A DNA stretch of 14,934 nucleotides. Source: Flavobacteriales bacterium (GTDB lineage Bacteria > Bacteroidota > Bacteroidia > Flavobacteriales_D > Crocinitomicaceae). A model generated the notes under the pieces. It searched no databases. It saw only the letters and a list, made by a program, of their open reading frames with translations, and was not told the DNA's origin. The stretch is from contig CANHJY010000014.1 in the NCBI GenBank assembly GCA_947461185.1, positions 1-14,934 of the forward strand. The letters run 5' to 3'. Below are positions 7,484 to 14,934 of the stretch, in pieces (the stretch's first letter is position 1; every line of letters begins with the position of its first letter). A program made the position numbers and the translations under genes.

Positions 7484-8788
7484 ATGAAAATAATATTACA
7501 ATTAACTTGTGTTTTTCTTTCCATTATATCGCTAATGGCTCAAAACTTCACTTCCTACTTCACTGGAAACCAGCAAGACATGACTACTCAAGCAATTGGT
7601 GGTGTTTGCTTAATGGGAGGTGCTTCAGAAGACGACAATGCCATGAAGTGGTTTTTGGAAAAAGCTAATGGAGGGGACGTACTTATATTGAGAACAAGCG
7701 GTGCTGATGGCTACAACAACTACATGTACAATACACTCGGTGTCAACATTAATTCAGTAGAAACAATTGTATGTAACAATGCGGCAGCGAGCAATGAAAA
7801 CTATATTCATGAAAGGATTCAAAAAGCAGAAGCCATTTGGTTTGCTGGAGGAAATCAATGGACATACATTAGTTATTGGCGCAATACACCAATAGATAGT
7901 TTAATCAACATCGCTATATCTGAACGAAACATTGCAATTGGCGGAACGAGCGCAGGTATGGCTATAATGGGTGATTATTATTTCTCAGCGCAAAATGGAA
8001 CGATAAGTTCTACAAATGCTCTACAAGATCCATACAACTCATCCATGACGGTTGATTCTATAGCTTTCATTAACAACACTAAACTACAAAACACCATAAC
8101 AGATACACATTTCGATAATCCTGATAGAAAAGGCCGATTAATGGCTTTTATGTCAAGAATTTATAACGATTACAATATTCAACCAAAAGCAATCGCTTGT
8201 GATGAATATACTGCTGTTTGTATTGACAATAATGGTATAGCTAAAGTTTATGGTGGTTATCCGCAATATGATGATTTTGCCTACTTCGTTCAGGTTAACT
8301 GTGAAATTCCTAACCCAACTCCAGAAATTTGCAATAGTGCAATGCCATTAACATGGTCTCACAATAATCAAGCTTTGAAAATATGTAAAATACCAGGCAC
8401 AGAAAGCGGAGACAATAACTTCAATCTTAACGACTGGCTGAGCAACACTGGTGGAAACTGGTTCAATTGGAGTGCGAATCAAGGTGTTTTCTCAGAAAGT
8501 ATTGGAAGTGAACCCAATTGTTTGACAACAATAGGAAATTTGGAAAGTGAAGACATTACTTGGAGCTACAATCCTAATGAAAAACTGCTGGTATTTAAAT
8601 CTGATTCAATCGACCTTTCCAATTGCAGTCTTGTGATAACTAATTTACTTGGTCAAAGTATTGACTTTAATCATTCTTTAAACAGTCAAGAGATACAAAT
8701 TAATATAAACGATAAAAGTTCTGGAATATTATTCATCAAAATAATGAATAAAGAAAATGTACTTTTTCAATTTAAAACGGCCCACTAA
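7484..8788 (+). CDS. Secreted cyanophycinase-like / S51 family serine peptidase homologue with T9SS type A tail
   Basis: The ATG at 7484 gives 434 residues beginning with a signal peptide (MKIILQLTCVFLSIISLMAQ); an upstream in-frame ATG at 7421 lies inside the preceding gene and would bury that signal. The catalytic part (about 30-275) matches cyanophycinase/peptidase E: GGVCLMGGASEDD at the strand start, FAGGNQ at 120-125, the nucleophile elbow GGTSAGMA with S156, and DTHFDNPDRKGRL with H209. These are the S51 Ser-His pair and supporting Gln. After a linker, residues about 350-434 resemble a divergent T9SS type A sorting domain (LVITNLLGQSID, SSGILFIKIMN, ending FKTAH). Cyanophycinases hydrolyse the Asp-Arg polymer cyanophycin; this exported homologue may use that or another peptide substrate. 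It follows the CDGSH gene by 10 bases and may be cotranscribed with it. Confidence 0.85.
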   Translation: MKIILQLTCVFLSIISLMAQNFTSYFTGNQQDMTTQAIGGVCLMGGASEDDNAMKWFLEKANGGDVLILRTSGADGYNNYMYNTLGVNINSVETIVCNNAAASNENYIHERIQKAEAIWFAGGNQWTYISYWRNTPIDSLINIAISERNIAIGGTSAGMAIMGDYYFSAQNGTISSTNALQDPYNSSMTVDSIAFINNTKLQNTITDTHFDNPDRKGRLMAFMSRIYNDYNIQPKAIACDEYTAVCIDNNGIAKVYGGYPQYDDFAYFVQVNCEIPNPTPEICNSAMPLTWSHNNQALKICKIPGTESGDNNFNLNDWLSNTGGNWFNWSANQGVFSESIGSEPNCLTTIGNLESEDITWSYNPNEKLLVFKSDSIDLSNCSLVITNLLGQSIDFNHSLNSQEIQININDKSSGILFIKIMNKENVLFQFKTAH

Positions 8789-8887
8789 ATTAAAGCCTGA
8801 AATTCCTAAATAATCAACCAAAATCTATTGTTAATAAGTGATAGTAAATCAATAATGTTAACTTCGTTTAAAGTCAATCATCTAATT

Positions 8888-9547
8888 ATGAAAAAATTAA
8901 TAATCTTTCTATGTTTAGCTTCATCTGCAATATCAATAAATGCACAAACTGGAGTAATTTATAACCTTACGTTTAGAATTGACCCTGAACTTATTACTCA
9001 AAGTAAAATTCAAAATCAGGACCATCAAATTTTAAACATTTCAACCCTTGAAGAAATGCCGAAATCACTATCTGATACAATTATTGTAATGAGTGAAAAA
9101 GTTGTAGGCGAAAGATTAAATGCCAACTTAACGAGTATAATTCCGGAAGAAAAATTTATCATGGGTGCCATTCCTGAACATTTGATGTATCTTCCTTCAA
9201 ATTCCTATAAAAAAGCACTAAAATATGGGGAATTCGATTATTACATTAATATCAATTGCTATGTTCAAGCTTCAGGAGGAGTTTCTGTAACTTTAGCCAA
9301 CAACACGTATTCAAAGGTCAAACCAAAGGTTACACTCATCATTACGGCTTATGATAAAAACAAGAAAAAAGTGAAGAAAGCGAAAATTACTCTTAAAGAT
9401 TTTGAAAAATTACGCTCACACACATATGAAACAACTTATGGTATAGACGGTTGGTTTCAAACAACAGACGAAGTAACAGAATCTGAAACCCTAACATCTA
9501 CTGATATTTTGAGAATGTATTTGTACACTTTGGAATATTTCAATTAG
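8888..9547 (+). CDS. Exported hypothetical protein
   Basis: I do not recognise a family. The ATG at 8888 gives 219 residues with a clear signal peptide (MKKLIIFLCLASSAISINAQ, cleavage near 20); an earlier in-frame start at 8828 (a TTG) would add residues ahead of that signal and is rejected. The mature part looks like a mixed alpha/beta soluble protein: FDYYININCYVQASGG (117-131), then VKPKVTLIITAYDKNKKKVKK (144-164), an alternating strand-turn-strand pattern. A conserved-looking acidic C terminus follows (TTDEVTESETLTSTDILRMY). There is no T9SS sorting tail and no lipobox, so a periplasmic location is likely. It stands between the cyanophycinase-like gene and katG with gaps of about 99 and 152 bases. 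Confidence 0.7.
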   Translation: MKKLIIFLCLASSAISINAQTGVIYNLTFRIDPELITQSKIQNQDHQILNISTLEEMPKSLSDTIIVMSEKVVGERLNANLTSIIPEEKFIMGAIPEHLMYLPSNSYKKALKYGEFDYYININCYVQASGGVSVTLANNTYSKVKPKVTLIITAYDKNKKKVKKAKITLKDFEKLRSHTYETTYGIDGWFQTTDEVTESETLTSTDILRMYLYTLEYFN

Positions 9548-9633
9548 AGGTCGAAACAACGCCTTTACAAAAAAGTATAACGCTCTGCTGTTTAACTCTA
9601 TTCTTTTATCAATAATTTCAATCAATGTATTGA

Positions 9634-12027
<2,394 letters not shown>

Positions 12028-12054
12028 TAAACTTTAAACTGGATTATAACAAAA

Positions 12055-12080
12055 CGCAGCATTGATAATGCTGCGCTTTT
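12055..12080. terminator. Bidirectional terminator between katG and the converging repeat-protein gene
   Basis: CGCAGCATT at 12055-12063 pairs perfectly with AATGCTGCG at 12067-12075, a 9-bp stem with a 3-base loop (GAT). TTTT follows on the + strand after one C, and AAAA precedes it, which gives a T-run on the minus strand. It lies 27 bases after the katG stop and 26 bases beyond the minus-strand stop at 12102, so it can serve both convergent genes. Confidence 0.85.
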
Positions 12081-12101
12081 AATTTTTAAGAATGATAGCC
12101 A

Positions 12102-12446
12102 TTAATACATTAAATATTTCTTAGAAGTATTTTTCCATCCTGCATCTGATTTATATTCAGAGAAATAAATAATAATATCTGCATCAGACTTATAATCAAC
12201 AAAATAGATTTTTTTCTTCGCATCTGACTTATAGTCAACGAAATACCATAAACCATCATTACCCGAAGCATCCGACTTATAGCTACACTTATATACAATC
12301 AAATCGGCATCTGACTTATAGCTAGCTACATATACCTTAATATCAGCATCTGATTTGTAATCTACACTGTAAATACATTGAGAATAACCGCTTCGCCCGC
12401 CAAATAATAGCATAACAAGTAAAACAACACTTTTCATAACTTTCAT
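12102..12446 (-). CDS. Exported six-repeat YKSDA protein, DUF6150-like
   Basis: The 114-residue product starts with a signal peptide (MKVMKSVVLLVMLLFGGRSGYSQ, cleavage near 23; M4 is an alternative start). The mature ~90 residues consist of six copies of the pentamer YKSDA at residues 30, 43, 56, 72, 85 and 98. They are joined by hydrophobic beta-strand segments (DIKVYVAS, DLIVYKCS, LWYFVD, KKKIYFVD, DIIIYFSE). The period is 13 residues, broken once by a 3-residue insertion (SGNDG) in the middle, and the tail is GWKNTSKKYLMY. From memory this pattern fits DUF6150, in which related proteins show YKSxA units; function is unknown there. The shape suggests a repeated strand-turn fold such as a small beta-solenoid or barrel-like stack. 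It lies 50 bases downstream of the caspase-like gene on the same strand, so cotranscription is plausible. Confidence 0.85.
   Translation of the reverse strand: MKVMKSVVLLVMLLFGGRSGYSQCIYSVDYKSDADIKVYVASYKSDADLIVYKCSYKSDASGNDGLWYFVDYKSDAKKKIYFVDYKSDADIIIYFSEYKSDAGWKNTSKKYLMY
12142..12360 (-). repeat. Six in-frame 39-bp-period coding repeats (YKSDA units)
   Basis: The plus-strand core GCATCTGACTTATA or a close variant starts at 12142, 12181, 12220, 12268, 12307 and 12346. The spacings are 39, 39, 48, 39 and 39 bases. The copies differ mainly at silent positions: the Ser codon is TCA, TCT, TCA, TCG, TCA, TCA, Lys is AAA or AAG, and Tyr TAT or TAC. The protein repeat is therefore held constant while the DNA has drifted, which points to old duplication under purifying selection and not to a recent slippage array. 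Confidence 0.9.
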
Positions 12447-12496
12447 TTTTTAAACTAAATTTAAAAATTATTGAATAAAGTAACAGTTCAACAGCA

Positions 12497-13351
12497 TTAT
12501 TTATTTGTAAGTAATGATGAAATTAATACCTCAGGAGAACCTGCAAATGCGATATCATAGCTTTTACTGGAGGGAATTTGTTCTACTTTTTTAACACCAT
12601 TTATATAGGTGGTTCTGGTGGTCTTACCCATAGGTATGGAACTAGCTACGCTAATTTTCTTTCCAAAAAATCCATCAAATGATTCATCAAATTCAACTGT
12701 ATTAAAATGATAAATACTTTTCTCAAAACAACTTTTCACTGTTTCGCCTTCAAGAAAGTATTTAAGAAAAGATTTACATCCTCCATCATAATTATTTGCA
12801 TAATATACCGCTGCACCTATTTCGAAAAATGGATAAGCGTAATTATAAACACGGTTTTTGGCTTCAATTGCGCCAATATCGCCATCATCATCAGCCGATG
12901 AACCCGCCCCATTGCATACCGATTGAAAAATGACTATTGCGTTATCTTTTAACCTTAACTGATTCTGAATCTCTTCAGTTGAAACAAATGAATTGATAAC
13001 CAATCCACCTGCATTTCCATTTTCACCGAGATTGCTACCATGACCACAGTAGACCATAAAACTACATTCAGGAGCAACTTTTACAATTTCTTCCCAATTA
13101 GCCTTTTCATTGTAAAATTCGAATACTTCTATTCCATTTTCTTCAAAAAGTTGAGATATGGCCTCTATTTTATCTATAGCTTTTTGAGTACCGTCCTCTT
13201 GATATCCAACTATAAGCATAGCCTTCAATTTCTCATTACCTACATTTTGACCAAAAGAATAAATTGATAGCGCAAAAACTATAAAAAATCTCGAAATTTT
13301 AACAAAATTATTTCTAACTACGGACATCATATAAAATTTAATGTTAGACAT
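12497..13351 (-). CDS. Exported caspase-like (clan CD, C14-type) cysteine protease homologue
   Basis: A 284-residue protein with a hydrophobic export signal (SRFFIVFALSIYSFGQ, cleavage near 35). Starts at M8 or M9 (13330 or 13327) would shorten the n-region and are equally possible. The mature domain opens with AMLIVGYQED. It then has the His of the dyad in MVYCGHGSN (H104) and the Cys in IVIFQSVCNGAG (C146), matching the strand-HG and strand-Q-x-x-C pattern of caspase/metacaspase folds. An acidic run SSADDDGD (151-158) follows the Cys, where activation or specificity loops lie in relatives. The C terminus (about 230-284) is a beta-rich extension with no T9SS tail. It could also be a gingipain- or separase-like clan CD member. 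It lies directly upstream of the YKSDA-repeat gene and is divergent from the methyltransferase gene. Confidence 0.8.
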   Translation of the reverse strand: MSNIKFYMMSVVRNNFVKISRFFIVFALSIYSFGQNVGNEKLKAMLIVGYQEDGTQKAIDKIEAISQLFEENGIEVFEFYNEKANWEEIVKVAPECSFMVYCGHGSNLGENGNAGGLVINSFVSTEEIQNQLRLKDNAIVIFQSVCNGAGSSADDDGDIGAIEAKNRVYNYAYPFFEIGAAVYYANNYDGGCKSFLKYFLEGETVKSCFEKSIYHFNTVEFDESFDGFFGKKISVASSIPMGKTTRTTYINGVKKVEQIPSSKSYDIAFAGSPEVLISSLLTNK

Positions 13352-13623
13352 ATTTCACATTACGCTCTATGCATAAATTAATAACAATAATATCTGCATT
13401 CAATTGACTTAAAGAATCATAAAAATGTGGCCATTAGTTTACTAATTCAGTAATATTTTTTTTAATAAATGTACTCAAATTAAAAAATAACGAAATTCTT
13501 CTAAAATTGATTAATTCTCGATTCTTACAATTCGAAAATAAATAATTCTAAAATTCAATTTTAATAATTAAAAAATTTATAAATTGCTTAAAATTAGCGT
13601 ACTATTACCTTATTCGATCAATA
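13352..13623. other. AT-rich divergent intergenic region
   Basis: This 272-base spacer separates the minus-strand caspase-like gene from the plus-strand methyltransferase gene and should contain both promoters. It is extremely AT-rich with many short A and T runs. A ten-base direct repeat TTCTAAAATT occurs at 13499-13508 and 13546-13555. I find no exact TAnnTTTG element in either direction, no convincing hairpin and no RNA gene. Confidence 0.5.
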
Positions 13624-14499
13624 ATGCAAGTTAACAAAAGCTGCTTAATATGTTCATCTACATACGTTGATCAATATCAACCTTTTTATAATGCTCACGG
13701 TTTATTGAAATGCACTTCATGTAAATTCATTTTCATGGAAAAAATTCCTAGTGAACAGGAGTTAACTGATTATTACGCTCAATATTCATACAGTGAAGAT
13801 GCTTATTTATCCCCACTTACGATTAAGAGCTACAATCTCTTACTTGATGAATTCGAGAAATACAGAAAGCACAATAGAATATTGGATGTAGGATGTGGAA
13901 GAGGTTGGTTTCTTCAAGAAGCAAAAAAAAGAGGTTGGGTTGTTTATGGCACTGAATATTCTTCAACAGCTCTAGATTTATGTAATAATGAAGGTATTAA
14001 AATGCATTCAGGTGCATTAACCGAAAACGCATTTGAGTCCAATTATTTCGATGTCGTTACCTCTTTCGAGGTTTTAGAGCATATTAACAACCCTCAAGAA
14101 GAAATAAAAAGTATTTATAAATTCCTTCGAAGAGGTGGTTTATTTTATATTACTACTCCAAATTTCAATTCATACTTGAGGTACCAACTCAAAGAAAAAT
14201 ACAATATTATCTGTTATCCAGAGCATTTATCCTATTATACAAGAAAATCGCTGAAGTATTTGCTCTCCAATAATAACTTTAAAACGAATAAAGTTCTTAC
14301 CACAGGAATTAGTTTGACCAGGCTAAGGACTTCTAAAAATAACGGTAGCGAAGCAATAATTTCGGAAGTATCTTCAGACGAAAAACTTAGAAAACGCATT
14401 TCAAAAAATCGAATTTTAAAATTAACCAAGAACCTTGTTAATCGTGCATTGACATTATTTGGTGTAGGAATAACCCTCAAAGGCTATTTCACGAAATAA
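13624..14499 (+). CDS. Class I SAM-dependent methyltransferase with N-terminal zinc-binding four-Cys module
   Basis: A cytoplasmic 291-residue protein. The N terminus has C7-x2-C10 and C30-x2-C33 (CLIC, CTSC), a treble-clef-like zinc module seen in methyltransferases of sugar or surface-glycan clusters. The Rossmann methyltransferase domain follows. Motif I is ILDVGCGRGWFL (86-97), the acidic ribose-binding residue is E111 in GTEYS, motif IV is FDVVTSFEVLEH (142-153), and motif V/VI is LRRGGLFYITTPN (168-180). PEHLSYYTRKSL (199-210) is typical of this group. The basic C terminus (KLRKRISKNRILKLTKN) may associate with membrane or partners. The substrate is not visible; O- or C-methylation of a nucleotide sugar or lipid-linked glycan is a reasonable inference. 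A second methyltransferase gene starts 337 bases further on. Confidence 0.88.
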   Translation: MQVNKSCLICSSTYVDQYQPFYNAHGLLKCTSCKFIFMEKIPSEQELTDYYAQYSYSEDAYLSPLTIKSYNLLLDEFEKYRKHNRILDVGCGRGWFLQEAKKRGWVVYGTEYSSTALDLCNNEGIKMHSGALTENAFESNYFDVVTSFEVLEHINNPQEEIKSIYKFLRRGGLFYITTPNFNSYLRYQLKEKYNIICYPEHLSYYTRKSLKYLLSNNNFKTNKVLTTGISLTRLRTSKNNGSEAIISEVSSDEKLRKRISKNRILKLTKNLVNRALTLFGVGITLKGYFTK

Positions 14500-14680
14500 T
14501 TAATTTGATTGCTACTTTACCCTGAAAAGTAATTCTAAAAGCTTAAATCAATAGTGTTAAACCGTATAATACTTTGATTAACAACCTAATAATCAACTTC
14601 AGGTAAAAGAATTTTAATATAAGCAGTTGATGCATAGCTTCCGCTTTAATTCTTTTTATAATGAAAATTTATTCTTAATC

Positions 14681-14688
14681 TAGGTTTG
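14681..14688 (+). promoter_or_regulatory. Candidate -7 promoter element (TAGGTTTG)
   Basis: An exact match to TAnnTTTG, with two G in the variable positions, which makes chance from pure AT-richness less likely. No good TTG -33 partner stands at the usual distance. If used, it would give a leader of about 140 bases before the ATG at 14837 that includes both palindromes. Confidence 0.3.
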
Positions 14689-14726
14689 ATATATTTTCCA
14701 AAAAACAAAGGGTAATTGATAAAATA

Positions 14727-14741
14727 CTTGACATTGTCAAG
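14727..14741 (+). promoter_or_regulatory. 15-bp perfect inverted repeat, candidate operator (CTTGACA-T-TGTCAAG)
   Basis: The seven-base arms CTTGACA (14727-14733) and TGTCAAG (14735-14741) are exact reverse complements around a single T. The one-base centre makes it a poor RNA hairpin at full length and a better fit to a dimeric regulator site. It lies about 95 bases before the ATG at 14837 in an otherwise AT-rich spacer. TTGACA inside it looks like a sigma70 -35 box, but no matching -10 follows. Confidence 0.4.
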
Positions 14742-14789
14742 AACAACACTAGAAAACTGCGAAATTGAATCTAAATAAAGGCATTTTTA

Positions 14790-14803
14790 TTCTCAAATGA
14801 GAA
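14790..14803 (+). promoter_or_regulatory. 14-bp inverted repeat, candidate operator (TTCTCA-AA-TGAGAA)
   Basis: Exact six-base arms around AA, 33 bases before the ATG at 14837. Its sequence differs from the palindrome at 14727, so the two would bind different factors if real. The AT-rich context makes this weaker than the upstream one. Confidence 0.25.
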
Positions 14804-14836
14804 AATTATATTCTAACTTTAGGTAGCTCAATTAAT

Positions 14837-14934
14837 ATGACAAAAACAAAATTACAAGACGGTACCGCCATATACTGTTTACGAAAACCTGAAGCGAAAA
14901 TGCTAGATCATCACGTGGAGGGTTATTTGCAAAA
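14837..14934 (+). CDS. Probable FkbM-family methyltransferase, 3' partial (first 32 codons)
   Basis: The frame is open from the ATG at 14837 to the window edge. The residues include LQDGTAIYCLRKPEAKML and a following HHVEGYLQ, which recall the N-terminal strand region ahead of the SAM-binding domain in FkbM-type methyltransferases. The SAM motif itself lies outside the window, so the family call rests on pattern memory only. TAACTTTA at 14814-14821 precedes the start. Together with the methyltransferase gene at 13624 it suggests the edge of a glycan or natural-product gene cluster. Confidence 0.5.
   Translation, partial: MTKTKLQDGTAIYCLRKPEAKMLDHHVEGYLQ

Larger units (their letters stand above)
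14500..14836 (+). other. 337-bp intergenic region rich in small inverted repeats
   Basis: No coding frame of useful size was found here. It holds TACTTT/AAAGTA (14513-14531, 7-base loop) just after the methyltransferase stop but without a T-run, TTGATTA/TAATCAA (14574-14596, 9-base loop), a TAGGTTTG promoter-like octamer at 14681, the compact palindromes at 14727-14741 and 14790-14803, and a TAACTTTA at 14814-14821 shortly ahead of the next start codon. The density of such sites suggests a regulated promoter for the gene beginning at 14837. Confidence 0.5.

Noticed and set aside
9622..9633. TCAAT-GT-ATTGA inverted repeat upstream of katG as an OxyR or PerR site
   Set aside because: The arms are only five bases in AT-rich sequence and the motif does not match the PerR box or a recognisable OxyR pattern.
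12142..12360. Regularly spaced 39-bp repeats that could be taken for a CRISPR-like or tandem satellite array
   Set aside because: The repeat cores are only about 14 bases, vary at silent codon positions, and lie in frame in a signal-bearing ORF, so they are coding protein repeats.
12707..12901. Plus-strand reading frame inside the caspase-like gene
   Set aside because: It is antisense to a well-supported gene, hydrophobic and Cys/Ile-rich in the manner of shadow frames, with no start context of its own.
13499..13555. Direct repeat TTCTAAAATT in the divergent spacer as an iteron or attachment site
   Set aside because: Only two copies of a very AT-rich decamer, with no integrase, tRNA or replication gene nearby.
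14513..14531. Hairpin after the class I methyltransferase as a terminator
   Set aside because: The six-base A/T-rich stem is weak and no T-run follows it.

Overview
The window looks like a chromosomal segment of an AT-rich member of the Bacteroidetes, most likely a flavobacterium-like marine or freshwater relative. The evidence is the low-GC codon use, signal peptides ending in the typical ...AQ or ...SQ, type IX secretion (T9SS) C-terminal sorting domains of both kinds (a type B / CHU_C domain and two type A domains), and TAnnTTTG-like promoter elements in place of sigma70 consensus sites. I see no rRNA, tRNA, transposase, phage gene or CRISPR array. No species can be named from sequence alone.

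Layout of the left and middle part, all on the + strand: the 3' part of a large secreted beta-propeller/PKD/CHU_C surface protein (2-1888); an M42 metallo-aminopeptidase (1898-2977); a secreted Omp28/thioredoxin-like protein with a type A sorting domain, closed by a clear intrinsic terminator (3036-5102); a small two-helix membrane protein (5140-5706); an exported Sel1-repeat protein (5867-6820); a DUF1801/YdeI-like protein with a C-terminal CDGSH-type iron-sulfur motif, probably starting at a TTG (6841-7473); a secreted cyanophycinase-like S51 protein with a type A sorting tail (7484-8788); an unrecognised exported protein (8888-9547); and a catalase-peroxidase KatG with a signal peptide (9700-12027).

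A symmetrical terminator at 12055-12080 separates katG from two converging minus-strand genes. These are an exported caspase-like (clan CD) protease homologue (13351-12497) and, 50 bp downstream, a small exported protein made almost wholly of six YKSDA repeats with a 13-residue period, which resembles DUF6150 (12446-12102). This pair is the most unusual part of the window. An AT-rich divergent spacer follows, then a class I SAM methyltransferase with an N-terminal zinc-binding four-cysteine module (13624-14499), a 337-bp spacer rich in small inverted repeats, and the first 32 codons of a probable FkbM-type methyltransferase (14837 onward). The two methyltransferases may open a surface-glycan or natural-product cluster that continues past the edge.

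Most genes are ordinary secreted or envelope functions for this phylum. The common theme is export: at least seven of the products carry signal peptides, and three are T9SS cargo. I do not see a complete new multi-gene system. The best candidates for something undescribed are the caspase-like/YKSDA-repeat pair and the YdeI-CDGSH protein.
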